Source of the DNA: Polyangiaceae bacterium
GTDB lineage: Bacteria > Myxococcota_A > Polyangia > Polyangiales > Polyangiaceae
Length of the DNA: 64,000 nucleotides
Reading direction: 5' to 3'
Assembly: GCA_025353725.1 (NCBI GenBank)
Contig: JANXOF010000051.1
Location: 62,001 to 126,000 of the forward strand
In this document: positions 33,828 through 43,619 of the stretch, in pieces
Position numbering within the stretch: position 1 is the first letter of the stretch
Layout: every line of letters starts with the position of its first letter
Position numbers and translations under genes: made by a program
Notes under the pieces: generated by a model
The model's database searches: none
What the model was told of the DNA's origin: nothing
Seen by the model: the letters and a program-made list of their open reading frames with translations, nothing else

Positions 33828-34712
33828 ATGACGGCGCCGACACGGTCATCCTCGAGCCACCGCCACGCGGCTTATCGTTGCGGCATCCTCGGCACGGCCC
33901 TGATGTCCGCGCTCGTTGTCGAGCCGGCTTGCACCGCATTCAGCGAAACTGCGGATAGCTCGCCTGTGGCAGCCACGCCCGCGAGTGCGGTATCAAATGC
34001 AGACGCGGGCGTCGGTGATGGGACAGGCGACGGGGGGCCGACGTCCGACGCGGCTACTTCCGCTAAGACTTGGTCTTGCGACGACGTCACTCACCCCGGC
34101 AAGGCGCTATGGCTCGACTTTGAATCCAAAAGCCAGGTTCCTCCGTATGGCTTTACGGAAGTAAAAAACCCGGGCCTTGGCACGGTGTCCGTCGAAGACG
34201 CGCCGGATCGACCCCAGACGAAAGCGCTCCACTTCGCACTCAAAACGGGCCAAGTGTCGCGTGAATTCACGGTCGTTAGCGATCTCACGATCGACTTGGC
34301 TTCGCCTTCGGTCCGAGTGGATCTCGGTTTCGACGTCCGCCTTGGATCGTCGAGTCTTGAGTACGCCGCTCTGGGAATGATTTCATTGACGGGGGAGAAG
34401 TTCGCGTCGTTCACGGGCATCGCAACCTACGGAAGCGGCGCGGAATGGGGCGGTTTACCCGAAGCGGACGCGCAGAAGCACCTAAAGCTTCCTCTGGCGA
34501 CTTGGCACTCCGTTCACACGAGCGTCGAGATGCGCATGATGGAGAGTTTCGGTACAACCTCGATTGGGAACAGACAAGTCTCCGCACGCCTCACCAAACC
34601 GTCGCTTGGCAACCGCTTTGGAATTGAACTCGGAACTTTCTTCACGAGCACGAACGAAGGCGCCGCGGACGTATGGTTCGACAATGTCCGAGTCTGCGTC
34701 AACCCGCTCTAG
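33828..34712 (+). CDS. lipoprotein with lectin-like (concanavalin/LamG-type) domain
   Basis: A 294-residue protein with an exported N-terminus (hydrophobic core, VEPAC) and an Asp/Gly/Ala-rich linker. The remaining ~200 residues are all-beta, starting ALWLDFES and ending ADVWFDNVRVC. This matches the common myxobacterial LamG-like layout in which the domain opens with a W-x-D-F strand. It probably binds carbohydrate or acts structurally at the surface; the ligand is unknown. The next gene on the same strand is the DUF5916 barrel. Confidence 0.6.
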   Translation: MTAPTRSSSSHRHAAYRCGILGTALMSALVVEPACTAFSETADSSPVAATPASAVSNADAGVGDGTGDGGPTSDAATSAKTWSCDDVTHPGKALWLDFESKSQVPPYGFTEVKNPGLGTVSVEDAPDRPQTKALHFALKTGQVSREFTVVSDLTIDLASPSVRVDLGFDVRLGSSSLEYAALGMISLTGEKFASFTGIATYGSGAEWGGLPEADAQKHLKLPLATWHSVHTSVEMRMMESFGTTSIGNRQVSARLTKPSLGNRFGIELGTFFTSTNEGAADVWFDNVRVCVNPL

Positions 34713-34764
34713 ACGTCGCGCTTCCGTGCCGCACGCGGTTCGGTCACTATGACGGACCAAGACG

Positions 34765-37395
34765 TTGCTTCTCGCTGCTCTCTTACTCGCCCTGGCGGAA
34801 GTCGAGCCAGCCTCACCGGCTGCGGTGCCGACGGTGCGCGCGGTGCGTGGCGTCGCGCGGCCAGCGCTGCGCCCGACACGCACCCCAACGCCGCCCAAAA
34901 TCGACGGCGTAATGGACGACGACGTGTGGGCCACGGCGACTCCGAGCTCGGCGTTTACGCAAAAATTCCCGGTCGAGCGCGCCGCGCCCACCGAGCGAAC
35001 GACGATCCGAGTGCTTTATGATGACGACTCACTCTACGTCGCTTTTGAGATGGATCAGGCGACGGCACCCATAGTGTCTCGGATGGCACGGCGCGATCGG
35101 GAAGTCGAGTCCGACGCGGTCACCATCGCCATCGACAGCCGTGCGCTCGGAAAGACGGCTTTCGAGTTCACGGTCAACGCGGCGGGCGTCTTGCGTGATG
35201 GAATTCGGCTCAACGACAGCGGCGAGAGCGGCGATCACTACAGCAGCGGGTGGGACGAGACGTGGGAGGCACGCACGCACCTTCGGCCTGGCGGGTGGTC
35301 TGCCGAGCTCCGCATTCCGCTACGATCGCTTCGCTTTACGCTTTCCTCAGTGCAGAACTGGGGGTTTCAAGCACGCCGCTATACGTCCATGCGGCAAGAG
35401 ACCGATGAGTGGTCATTCGTCCCGCGGAACGTCACGAGTGAAGTCTCTATGTACGGGCGGCTCGAAGACTTTCGCGTGAGCCCGCGCGCCGACCTCGAGC
35501 TCCGGCCGTTTGTCCTTGGCCAACTCCAGCGACGCGACCGGACAGGCGTAACGCTGGACTACGGTTTCTCACCCACGGCCTCGGCAGGGCTCGATATCCG
35601 ATGGCATCTCACGCCTGATCTGACGTTAGATGGGACGTTCAATCCAGACTTTACTCAAGTCGAGGGTGACGAACTCTACCTTAACTTATCAAACTTCGAG
35701 ACTTTCTTCCGTGAAAAGCGCCCGTTCTTCGTAGAGGGTGCGGACATCTTCGAGTCTCCCGCGCCGGTTTTTTTTGCAAAACCCTTCCAGCTTCTTTACT
35801 CGCGTCGGACCGGACGTCGCCCCGAGGCGCCCGCACTACGCCCCTCACCCGCGTTCGATGACCGGCTCGTGACACTGCCCGACCCGTCGGCGATTTTAGG
35901 GGCTACAAAACTGGTCGGTCGCCTAGGCCGCCGGTGGTCGGTCGGTGTGATGTCCGCGGTCACCGGGCCGAACAGCGTCGAGGTGCAGGAGCGCGGCGGA
36001 ACCCGGCGAAGTCAGCTTGTCGACCCTACGTCGACCTATCAAGCCGTGCGGATAAAACACGATTTTGACGGTGGGAGAGCTCATCTTGGGTTCCTCGGTA
36101 CGGTTGTGACGCGCGCCGAGAGAACCGCGCGCTACCCAACCTTCGCGCCTTTAGGCAGCGCGACGCTGAGCGCGCTTTGTCCGGGCGGTCAGGAGCTTCC
36201 ACCCGGTTCGCGATGCACGCACGACGCCTACGTCGGGAGCCTCGATGGTCTATGGCGCTCCGACAACGGGGAGATTCTGCTCTCCGCGCAGGCGATAGCG
36301 TCCGTGCTCAAGCACGGCCCGCCCCGAAAACTCCGCGACGGAACGCAGATTGCAGACGGCGACGCGGGCTATGGCGCCCAGCTTATTGCGACACGCGAGG
36401 GCGGCTCGGGCCTCGCCTGGAATGCTCAATATCAACACGCGAGTCGCAAACTCGACTTCAACGATCTCGGGTTCATGGAGCGCCAAAATCAACACTTTTA
36501 CTATGGCAATCTTGAATACCGCACCTTCGAACCGATAGGTCCGACACTAGAGACGAAGACGTGGGTCGAAGTTGCCGGACGCCACAACCTCGACTTGATC
36601 AAAGTGAGCCGCCGGTGGCTCGTCGACTCCTATCTTCGTTATAAAAATTTTTGGTCTTCTTATATCGAATTCAATTACGACGAGCCCAAACTGGACGATC
36701 GAGAAATCGGCAATGGCACACTGTTCGAGCGGCCCGGAAGACCTGGCTTCGTTCTCAACGGCGGCTCGGACCGGCGGCGCGACGTCTTCGTGGAGGGCTC
36801 CCTCTCGGCGCAAAAACTCCCGGAAGGAACCAACCTCGAAGGACACGTGAGAGCGCTCGTCCGTGCCCACCCGCAGGTCGAGATCGAGCTCACCCCGAGT
36901 GCGAGTCACAGCACTGGGGAGACACGGTTTGCCTCCTACGGCGCACGCGACAACGAGTCGATTTTTGGCACGCTAAGGGCTTCGAGTTTCGCCACGACAG
37001 CGCGCGTCAACGTCACGCTTACGCCGCGGCTCGCGCTTCAGACGTTCGGGCAAGTTTTTCTCGCATCAGGCCACTACGACGACTACCGCGCGATCGTGGC
37101 TACGGGAACAGGACCAGGCGCCGAGCCGATTCGGCTCGCGTCCCTATCTCCAAGTGCGCGTCCGGAAAAGAATCCCGACTTCATCGATGTTTCGATGAAT
37201 ATCAATGTAGTCTTACGTTGGGAATACAGCCTCGGGTCCATCTTATACTTGGTTTACAATCGAGCGCAGACCCCTGTAAGTCCGCTCGCGGGCGGAGGGT
37301 TCGACACAACGGCTGCGCTCACGTTCGTCCCGCTCGGCCGAGCGCCCGCCGTGGACACGCTGCTCGTAAAGTGGCAGCTCTTTACGAACTTGTGA
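34765..37395 (+). CDS. DUF5916 family outer-membrane protein with CBM9-like N-terminal domain
   Basis: An 876-residue protein. Residues ~45-205 are a CBM9-like module (PKIDGVMDDDVW, VLYDDDSLYVAFEM, WSAELRIPLRSLRF). The rest is DUF5916: PDFTQVEGDELYLNLSNFETFF, KRPFFVEGADIF, then alternating strands typical of an outer-membrane barrel. Function is unknown in the family; some members sit near export or degradation genes. The TTG start at 34765 gives a signal peptide with no basic N-region. The codons just upstream read RTKT after a TGA, so the true start may be lost or shifted (see findings). Confidence 0.8.
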   Translation: MLLAALLLALAEVEPASPAAVPTVRAVRGVARPALRPTRTPTPPKIDGVMDDDVWATATPSSAFTQKFPVERAAPTERTTIRVLYDDDSLYVAFEMDQATAPIVSRMARRDREVESDAVTIAIDSRALGKTAFEFTVNAAGVLRDGIRLNDSGESGDHYSSGWDETWEARTHLRPGGWSAELRIPLRSLRFTLSSVQNWGFQARRYTSMRQETDEWSFVPRNVTSEVSMYGRLEDFRVSPRADLELRPFVLGQLQRRDRTGVTLDYGFSPTASAGLDIRWHLTPDLTLDGTFNPDFTQVEGDELYLNLSNFETFFREKRPFFVEGADIFESPAPVFFAKPFQLLYSRRTGRRPEAPALRPSPAFDDRLVTLPDPSAILGATKLVGRLGRRWSVGVMSAVTGPNSVEVQERGGTRRSQLVDPTSTYQAVRIKHDFDGGRAHLGFLGTVVTRAERTARYPTFAPLGSATLSALCPGGQELPPGSRCTHDAYVGSLDGLWRSDNGEILLSAQAIASVLKHGPPRKLRDGTQIADGDAGYGAQLIATREGGSGLAWNAQYQHASRKLDFNDLGFMERQNQHFYYGNLEYRTFEPIGPTLETKTWVEVAGRHNLDLIKVSRRWLVDSYLRYKNFWSSYIEFNYDEPKLDDREIGNGTLFERPGRPGFVLNGGSDRRRDVFVEGSLSAQKLPEGTNLEGHVRALVRAHPQVEIELTPSASHSTGETRFASYGARDNESIFGTLRASSFATTARVNVTLTPRLALQTFGQVFLASGHYDDYRAIVATGTGPGAEPIRLASLSPSARPEKNPDFIDVSMNINVVLRWEYSLGSILYLVYNRAQTPVSPLAGGGFDTTAALTFVPLGRAPAVDTLLVKWQLFTNL

Positions 37396-37454
37396 GCGAC
37401 GAGCGTCACGCATAGCGCTTGTGGCGCGGCGCCCGGCTCGGTAGGACACCAGAC

Positions 37455-38399
37455 GTGAGTTCTCCCGAGCCAAGCGTGCGCCTGCCTAGTGGCGCGGGAG
37501 GCGGCGGGGTCGAACCGCTTTCATCCCACGAGCTTTCGTCGCTTCTCGAGCGCACCAGTCGGACGTTCGCGCTGACGATTCCGCTGCTCGAGGAGCCGAT
37601 CGCTACGGACGTAGGTGTCGCGTACCTCCTCCTGCGCGTCGCCGATACGCTCGAGGATGCACCGCGGTGGGGTCGAGACGCACGCGTGGCTGCACTCGAA
37701 GCGTTTAGTGCGTGGTTGCGCGCTCCGCACGACGAGCGCGCGAAAGGGGGCGGTTTCGCGCGGGCGACGCACGAGGCACCGACCTCTGACGCGGGTTGCA
37801 CGGCGCTCCTCGCGCGCGCGGAGAACGTGCGCGCGTCGGCCATGCTCCGCGGCGGGAATGTAACGCGCGCGATGCTGCACGACGTGGTGCGAACGAGCAC
37901 GAAAATGGCTGACTTTGTCGCGCGGCAGACCGATGAGGGCGACCTTGTCCTACGCGACGTCGAGGACCTCAAAGCGTACTGCTACGCCGTCGCTGGCATT
38001 GTCGGGGAGCTGCTCACGACACTTTTTATACTTCGGTATCCGGCTCTTGAAAAAGAGCGCGACGCACTCATGACGCTCGCCCCCGCGTTCGGCGAGGGCT
38101 TACAACTCGTCAATATTCTCAAAGACGAGACGAGCGACGCGTGCGAAGGCCGATCGTACGTGCCCCCCGGCGTCAGTCGCGAGAGCGTGATTGAACTCGC
38201 GCGCGCGAGCCTCGCGAAGGCGAACGACTACGTCGGCATTCTCGCGCGAGCAGGAGGACCTGTGAGCGTGCGCCGGTTCTGCGAGCTCCCTGTGCGCCTT
38301 GCAGAGGCCACGCTCCTGCGTCTCGCGGAGGGCTCACGCAAGCTTACGCGCGCCGAGGTCATGACGATTTTCAGCGAAGTCACTCAGACTCAGAGTTGA
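37455..38399 (+). CDS. squalene/phytoene synthase family protein (squalene-synthase-like)
   Basis: A 314-residue head-to-head prenyl synthase. The first Asp-rich motif is DTLED (64-68) in YLLLRVADTLED; the second is in LQLVNILKDETSD. Squalene synthases join two farnesyl diphosphates through presqualene diphosphate using NADPH, and phytoene synthases do the same with C20 units. The LVNILKDE context favours squalene synthase, the entry to hopanoids or sterols. No cyclase or carotenoid gene lies in the window. The start is GTG 37455; the conserved part begins ~25 residues later. A terminator hairpin follows the stop. Confidence 0.85.
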   Translation: MSSPEPSVRLPSGAGGGGVEPLSSHELSSLLERTSRTFALTIPLLEEPIATDVGVAYLLLRVADTLEDAPRWGRDARVAALEAFSAWLRAPHDERAKGGGFARATHEAPTSDAGCTALLARAENVRASAMLRGGNVTRAMLHDVVRTSTKMADFVARQTDEGDLVLRDVEDLKAYCYAVAGIVGELLTTLFILRYPALEKERDALMTLAPAFGEGLQLVNILKDETSDACEGRSYVPPGVSRESVIELARASLAKANDYVGILARAGGPVSVRRFCELPVRLAEATLLRLAEGSRKLTRAEVMTIFSEVTQTQS

Positions 38400-38445
38400 C
38401 GCCCCGTCGCGCGAGTTGCACCCGCGAACCGGGATTCGAAAAGAG

Positions 38446-38484
38446 AAACGGCGCGCGGACTTTGGAGACCCGCACGCCGTTTTT
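38446..38484. terminator. intrinsic terminator, probably bidirectional
   Basis: 13-nt arms (38446-38458 and 38470-38482) pair with one mismatch around an 11-nt loop, ending in a run of five T (38480-38484). On the other strand the stem is followed by CTCTTTT. It lies between the squalene-synthase-like gene (+) and the Cys-rich protein gene (-), serving both. Confidence 0.8.
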
Positions 38485-38517
38485 AAGACGCTTTTCGTGT
38501 GAAGCGCCGCTCCCCTA

Positions 38518-39756
38518 CTATTGCGCGGCGGTAGCGATGCTCAGCGTGGCGCTGCCAGCGGCCTTCACGTCAAGAACGGCGTCCGCAGCTGCAGCAACGA
38601 CCGCGGGAATGCACGCAGCTTTGATGCTGACAACCACGTCCGCGTTACCCGCGATTGTAGCCGTGAGCGTCGCCATGCCGTCGAGGCGAGCTTTGAACGC
38701 GAGGATCACGCCGAGGTTCGCCTCGAAAGCGGCCTTGAGCTTACCGGCCGCCTGGATATCTGCAGCCCCCGAAAACGAGACTTGAATCGACGGAGGCGTA
38801 CATTCGGCCTTCGCCGAGACGCTCGCGTTGCAGTTCGCGTCGCACTTCGCTTCGACTCTGCAGCCACCCTCGAGCGTCCCGCCGGTGCACTTGATAGGCT
38901 CAGCGTCCACCGAGCACGTGCCGTTGCACTTCGCGGAAACTTCCGCGGTTCCCGTGCACTTGCCCGCGCACTTGCCGGTGCACGACCCTTGGCAAGTTAC
39001 GCCAGGCGCAGTGACTTCGCATGTGCCCTCGCAGGTGCCGTCACATTTTCCGTCCGCCTGAATGCCCGCTCCAGTTCCACCCTGCGCAGCGCCTTTGCAC
39101 GTGCCTTGGCAGGTACCCTTGCAGGCTACCCCTCCCTTGGCAGTGCAAGAGCCCTCGCAAGCCGCGTCGCAGCTTCCTTCGCACGTAAGCGCGACGTCAG
39201 CTTTCGCCGTACACTCGCCCTTGCAAGCGACTTCAAGCGAGCCGCCCGTACACCGCGGCGGGTCGGCTTTGATATCGCACTTTGCGGAACCCGAGCAGCT
39301 CGCCTGGCAATTCGCCTTTGCGCTGAACGACGCCTCGCACTTCGGTGGGACGAAATCCACCTTTAGCGTACCGCTTGCTTTTGCCTTGGCGGTGCCGATC
39401 GCGTCGACCGCGGCCTTGCACCACAGACCGAGCGCCTTTCGCTTGTCCTTCTCAGCGGTCGCGGCATCCTGTGCGGCCTGGGGCGCGTCGAGATCCTGCG
39501 CCATGCTGCGACATGCACTCGTGACGTCTTCGACCGATGCCGCCGCGATGCCTGAAAAGTCAGCGACCGCTTGCACGGCGACTTGCGCCTGAGCGTTGCC
39601 GCCGATTTTCGCGTCGATGGTGGCGCCAGCTTTGTACTCAGTGCAGCAGACGGCGGCTTGGGCGTCCGTGACCGAGCTACAGCCGTTCGTGATGACAGGA
39701 AGTGCGAACGCCGTTGCGAGGAGCAGAGGCGCCTTAAAGCGATTCAATGTGTTCAT
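38518..39756 (-). CDS. lipoprotein with long cysteine-repeat domain
   Basis: A 412-residue lipoprotein (lipobox ITNGC). The start ATG 39756 has an excellent AGGAGA upstream; an earlier start would bury the signal. Residues ~150-340 hold most of about 34 cysteines, in short repeats such as CKGTCQGTCKG, CDGTCEGTCEV and CQGSCTGKCAGKC, flanked by helical Ala-rich segments. The spacing of 3 residues between Cys pairs gives a regular CxGxC texture and suggests a rod of disulfides or a metal-binding surface. No characterised homologue is recognised. The C-terminus is Ala/Val-rich and helical. Confidence 0.7.
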   Translation of the reverse strand: MNTLNRFKAPLLLATAFALPVITNGCSSVTDAQAAVCCTEYKAGATIDAKIGGNAQAQVAVQAVADFSGIAAASVEDVTSACRSMAQDLDAPQAAQDAATAEKDKRKALGLWCKAAVDAIGTAKAKASGTLKVDFVPPKCEASFSAKANCQASCSGSAKCDIKADPPRCTGGSLEVACKGECTAKADVALTCEGSCDAACEGSCTAKGGVACKGTCQGTCKGAAQGGTGAGIQADGKCDGTCEGTCEVTAPGVTCQGSCTGKCAGKCTGTAEVSAKCNGTCSVDAEPIKCTGGTLEGGCRVEAKCDANCNASVSAKAECTPPSIQVSFSGAADIQAAGKLKAAFEANLGVILAFKARLDGMATLTATIAGNADVVVSIKAACIPAVVAAAADAVLDVKAAGSATLSIATAAQ

Positions 39757-40077
39757 GCAAAGCTCTCCTAAAGTACGAGTGCGAGAGAGAAGGTACGTAG
39801 AAGCCCCAACGCAAACCACCTTCGTGTTGGCCAGCGGGCGCCCCTACTATCGGTTATCGGTGGACGAACTCGCGCGCGGAAGGTTCACGTCGGAGAGCCT
39901 TATGCGGAACGTTTCCGTCCGGTTGTCCTCGTGGACTTGCCCTGAAGGCTACACGAAAAGGCTGCGGAGCAAGGCCCGGCGTTAGGCGCGAAGTCCGCAA
40001 AAGGTCCGCGCGCGGCGCCCGCCCTGATCGTTTTTGGTACCGCCTATGACAGCCATGCCAGAGGGCCGAATGCCGCG
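39757..40077. other. 321-bp gap between two minus-strand genes
   Basis: It holds the promoter and ribosome site of the Cys-rich lipoprotein at its left end and the 3' flank of the aminotransferase at its right end. No convincing gene, tRNA or terminator was found; the short plus-strand frames have no family features. Confidence 0.5.
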
Positions 40078-41319
40078 TTAGGCCCGCGCGGCCTCAAGAA
40101 CGCGCTTGATCGACGCGATGCCCTCCCGAATCCGCTCCTCGCTCGTCGCGTAGCTGAAGCGAACGTAGCCGGGCGCCCCGAAGGCGCCGCCCGGTACCGC
40201 CGCGACGTGCGCTTGGTCGAGAAGGAAAAACGCGACGTCCTCGTCGTTAGTGATGGGCTTTCCTTTGTACTCTACACCCGACGTCGCCGTATAAAGCGAA
40301 CGGCAATCGGCGAACGCGTAGAACGCGCCCTCCGGCATGCGACACGTGACGCCCGGCAGCGAGCGCAAACCCTCGACCATGACTCTGCGCCGCTTCTCGA
40401 ACGCCACGCGCATGGCCTCGACTGTTTCTTGAGGGCCCGTCAGCGCGGCGATCGCGGCGTGTTGCGCTATCGCGGTCGCGTTCGTCGTGCTCTGGCCTTG
40501 CACCGTGTCGAGCGCCTTCGCGAGCCGATCGGGCGTGAGGCTCCAGCCGATGCGCCACCCGGTCATCGCGTACGTTTTGGAGACGCCGTCGATGACAATG
40601 AGGCGGTCGAGCGCGTCGCTCGCGAGCGTGGCCGCAGACACATGCTTAAAGCCGTCGTACACCAAGTCCGCGTAAATTTCGTCCACGATGAGCCACGCGT
40701 CACTCGTCTTCCACACCTCGAGAAGCGCACTCAACTCGGGTCCTGTGTAAGCCGACCCCGTGGGGTTCGAGGGCGTGCAAAGCACCACCGCCTTTGTGCG
40801 CGGGCTCAGCGCCTTGGCGAAAGCGTCGGGCTTCATCTTGAATCCGTCCGCCTCCTCCGTCGTCACGATGACAGGCTCGGCCCCGCAGAGTTTTACTTGT
40901 TCGGGATAGCTGACCCAGTAGGGCGAAGGAACGATGACTTCGTCGCCGGGCTCGTAAAGGGCGAGCGCGATGTTGAAGAGCGCGTGCTTCGCGCCGATCG
41001 ACACCGTGACCTGACTCGGTCTAGGCAACCACCCGCGCACAGCTTGCGTGCGCGCGCAGATCGCCTGCTTCAACGCCGGGATCCCCGTGACGGGCGTATA
41101 TTTTGACACACCTGGAGGGCCTGCCGAGAGCGCCTGCCTCGCGGCCTCGAGCACCAGCGCGGGCGGGTCGAAGTCAGGTTCGCCGACGCCGAATGCGAAA
41201 ACATCGGCACCTTTGGCGCGCAAGTCAGCGGCGCGGGCATTCATGGCGAGAGTCACACTCGGCCGAACGACATCGAGACGGCGGGCAAGAGAGAGAGGCA
41301 CGGCGGGTACTTTACCCAC
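40078..41319 (-). CDS. aspartate/aromatic class I aminotransferase
   Basis: A 413-residue fold-I PLP aminotransferase of the AspC-Ib group. The PLP lysine is Lys248 in GVSKTYAMTGWRIGW; other markers are GEPDFDPP, KYTPVTGIPALK, NPTGSAYT and VDEIYADLVY. The family moves amino groups between aspartate and 2-oxoglutarate, and some members also act on prephenate or aromatic acids. Length and motifs are normal. The gene lies 32 bp from tatA on the same strand and may be co-transcribed. Confidence 0.92.
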   Translation of the reverse strand: MGKVPAVPLSLARRLDVVRPSVTLAMNARAADLRAKGADVFAFGVGEPDFDPPALVLEAARQALSAGPPGVSKYTPVTGIPALKQAICARTQAVRGWLPRPSQVTVSIGAKHALFNIALALYEPGDEVIVPSPYWVSYPEQVKLCGAEPVIVTTEEADGFKMKPDAFAKALSPRTKAVVLCTPSNPTGSAYTGPELSALLEVWKTSDAWLIVDEIYADLVYDGFKHVSAATLASDALDRLIVIDGVSKTYAMTGWRIGWSLTPDRLAKALDTVQGQSTTNATAIAQHAAIAALTGPQETVEAMRVAFEKRRRVMVEGLRSLPGVTCRMPEGAFYAFADCRSLYTATSGVEYKGKPITNDEDVAFFLLDQAHVAAVPGGAFGAPGYVRFSYATSEERIREGIASIKRVLEAARA

Positions 41320-41351
41320 CCGGCCACGGACGCGCGAGAACCTTGTCAGCT

Positions 41352-41570
41352 TTACGCGTCTTCGTTGGCTTCCTTCTTCGAGGAAGCTTTTAACGCTTTT
41401 GCGTCTTTGGGCTCCGGCTCTTCGTCGTCCCCTGCCTCCTTGATGCCCTGTTTGAAATTCTTGATACCTTGACCAAGGCCCTTGCCGATGTCCGCGATGC
41501 GACCCGCTCCGAAAAGGAGCAGTGCGATGAGCGCGATGACGATTAGCTCGGGTGCTCCGATGCTCCCCAT
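41352..41570 (-). CDS. tatA: Tat translocase subunit TatA/E
   Basis: A 72-residue protein with one N-terminal membrane helix (about 6-21), the [10 protein letters not shown] hinge, an amphipathic helix ([15 protein letters not shown]) and a charged tail. TatA forms the pore ring of the twin-arginine pathway exporting folded proteins. The start ATG 41570 has AGGAGG 5 nt upstream. tatB and tatC are not adjacent, so this may be a lone tatA as found in many genomes. Confidence 0.93.
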   Translation of the reverse strand: MGSIGAPELIVIALIALLLFGAGRIADIGKGLGQGIKNFKQGIKEAGDDEEPEPKDAKALKASSKKEANEDA

Positions 41571-41620
41571 AGTGGCCTCCTGCGAACCGTGCCCCGGCGT
41601 ACCGGTCTCACAACTCGTCT

Positions 41621-42670
41621 TTATGGGGTATCAGCGCGGCGGAGACCCGGCAAGAGCGCGCCGAGGCCCGAAGCCACCGAGGCCGCAACCGCCGCCATCA
41701 TCGGTACCAAGGCGAACCAGAGGAGCCACGCGCCAGGGCCACTTTCGGGGATGCGAAGCTCGAGTCCACGAAGGGCGACAAGAGCCACCACGGGGCCCGC
41801 GGCGCCGGAGGCCAAGGCCGCGAACGTACCGAAGCGCCGGTGCCGGAGTACGAGCCGCGACCAAACGACCGCAATCGCAGCGGCGAACGCTGACGAGGTG
41901 ACCACGAGCGCGCGAAGAAACGGAGGCAGCGACGACGCCTGCGCGAAGGGCGCGAGCCCTCGAAGCACGAGTTTCCCTACGTGCACGCGCACTGTGAGGC
42001 CCCCGTTCGCGGCGTCGCCCAGCGTGGCGCCTGAAAGCGGGAGTGCGAGGCTTGCGGTATCGAGCTCGAAGCGTCGAAGGTCATCGCTCACACGCGCGGC
42101 TTTTGCCGTAAAAACAAGCCCGCCCAACGGCGACCGCCCGACAAGAAGTGGGCCACTCGGGGCACACAGCCACGCGGCGGCCATGAACGGGACGGCGTGG
42201 GTGGCCGGCGACGTGGAAAGAACGTCGGGTGGGCGCGCACACGCATTGCCTCCGTCCGCCACCAGCGCACCCACGACACGGCCCGGAGCTGCCGCATCGC
42301 GCCCGAGGACAAGCGACGCCGCTCCAAGTACCAAAGCGAAAAGTATTCCCTGCGGTGCGAGGCGCATCGCGGTTTGGAGCGGACGCTCACCGAGCGACGC
42401 GAGCATCCCAGCTTCGCCTCGCTCGACCGATTGCGCGGCGGCGAGCGACCAGCCGATGGGCCATCCGACGAGCACAGCAGCCTCGGCAGCAACGGCGAAG
42501 AGGCTCCGCGCGAACGGACCAAGCGTCGCCCACCGAATGGCGGGGTCGAGCGCCCACGGCAAAAGCCGAACGGCCGCCGCGACCAGCGCGAGCAAGAAAA
42601 GCAGCCCGCAGGCCAGGGCAGCCCGTACCAGGGCGCCCGGAGCAAGGGGATCTGGACGCAGGAGGCTCAT
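41621..42670 (-). CDS. six-helix membrane protein with LptF/LptG-like topology
   Basis: A 349-residue protein with three membrane helices near the N-terminus (about 12-35, 52-78, 100-122), a ~130-residue soluble beta-rich stretch, then three more helices (about 255-278, 282-303, 312-340). This 3+3 layout, the length, and a charged loop [16 protein letters not shown] after helix 2 recall LptF/LptG, the permeases that extract LPS. I see no clear family signature, so this is only a topological hint. It lies 50 bp upstream of tatA on the same strand. Confidence 0.5.
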   Translation of the reverse strand: MSLLRPDPLAPGALVRAALACGLLFLLALVAAAVRLLPWALDPAIRWATLGPFARSLFAVAAEAAVLVGWPIGWSLAAAQSVERGEAGMLASLGERPLQTAMRLAPQGILFALVLGAASLVLGRDAAAPGRVVGALVADGGNACARPPDVLSTSPATHAVPFMAAAWLCAPSGPLLVGRSPLGGLVFTAKAARVSDDLRRFELDTASLALPLSGATLGDAANGGLTVRVHVGKLVLRGLAPFAQASSLPPFLRALVVTSSAFAAAIAVVWSRLVLRHRRFGTFAALASGAAGPVVALVALRGLELRIPESGPGAWLLWFALVPMMAAVAASVASGLGALLPGLRRADTP

Positions 42671-42800
42671 GGTCGGGGCGCGTCAAACTTCACGAAAGGA
42701 CTAGAATCTACACGGTTTCGAGGCGCGCCGAACGCGTCTTCCGGCCCAGGTGAACGTCGTGGTAGCGTGGCACCGACTAACCGCGAGCGAGGATTCCTCT

Positions 42801-43619
42801 ATGTTCGACACCACCGTCACGGCTCGTTCACGTTTTCAAGGCGAACTCCGCGCGTCGTCCCGCGTCACTCCACGGCAAGAAAAAAAGCGCGTGCGCTCGA
42901 TGGCGGCGTTCGCACTCGCGGCCTTCGCGTCAAGCGCGGTCTGCCTTGGAACCCCTCGTACCGCTCACGCGGAGGACGTAAGCCCGGACGTAAAAGGCAT
43001 CGTGGGTGGAGCGTTGCTTGGCGCCGAAGTCGTCGTATTTGCCGAGGCGCTCATCGGCGTTCGATCGGGCGCGGCGTACGCGCTCGGCGCGGGTGGCGGC
43101 GCTGTGGCCGGGGGTGTTGGCGGTTACTTCGTGGAGCAGAGTGTCTCAGACGGTAGGATTCCCGCTTACATGCTCGCGGGTGGTCTCGTACTCGTGATTC
43201 CAGCGCTCGTCGTGGCGCTCGACCAAACGCGTTTTCTGCCCGCAGAAGGTGCGCGCGGCGACCGCCCCACGCCGAACATGCCGGCCGCGGACCCAGGAAC
43301 GCCTGGCGGGAGTGCGGTCATTACGGAACAAGCGCCAGCGGCGCCCAAGCCAACCGTGCCTCCTGCCGCAGCACCGGCGCCTCCCGCCACGAGCGGCGGC
43401 GCCGGCAGCGGCGGAACCCCCTCGAGCGCCACAAACTCACGTTCACCAGCGCGCGCAAGCACGAGTTTGTCTCTTTTCAGCGTCCGCGAGGGCAGCTTTC
43501 GCGTCGGCGTTCCCGTGCCTGAGGTGCGCCCCGTTTTTACGGCGAGTCAGAAGAAAGCGCTCGGCGTCGAGGGCGCCGGCAGCGAAGTTCGGTTCCCGCT
43601 CGTGGGTGTGACCTTCTGA
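42801..43619 (+). CDS. exported protein with two membrane segments and Pro-rich region
   Basis: A 272-residue protein. A signal-like helix ends in TAHAED. Two Gly/Ala-rich hydrophobic segments follow (VKGIVGGALLGAEVVVFAEAL, and YMLAGGLVLVIPALVVALDQ), then a Pro/Ala-rich linker and a short conserved-looking C-terminal beta stretch (LSLFSVREGSFRVGVPVPEV). The start ATG 42801 has GAGG 8 nt upstream. The Ser/Thr kinase gene follows on the same strand 109 bp later. No family is recognised. Confidence 0.6.
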   Translation: MFDTTVTARSRFQGELRASSRVTPRQEKKRVRSMAAFALAAFASSAVCLGTPRTAHAEDVSPDVKGIVGGALLGAEVVVFAEALIGVRSGAAYALGAGGGAVAGGVGGYFVEQSVSDGRIPAYMLAGGLVLVIPALVVALDQTRFLPAEGARGDRPTPNMPAADPGTPGGSAVITEQAPAAPKPTVPPAAAPAPPATSGGAGSGGTPSSATNSRSPARASTSLSLFSVREGSFRVGVPVPEVRPVFTASQKKALGVEGAGSEVRFPLVGVTF

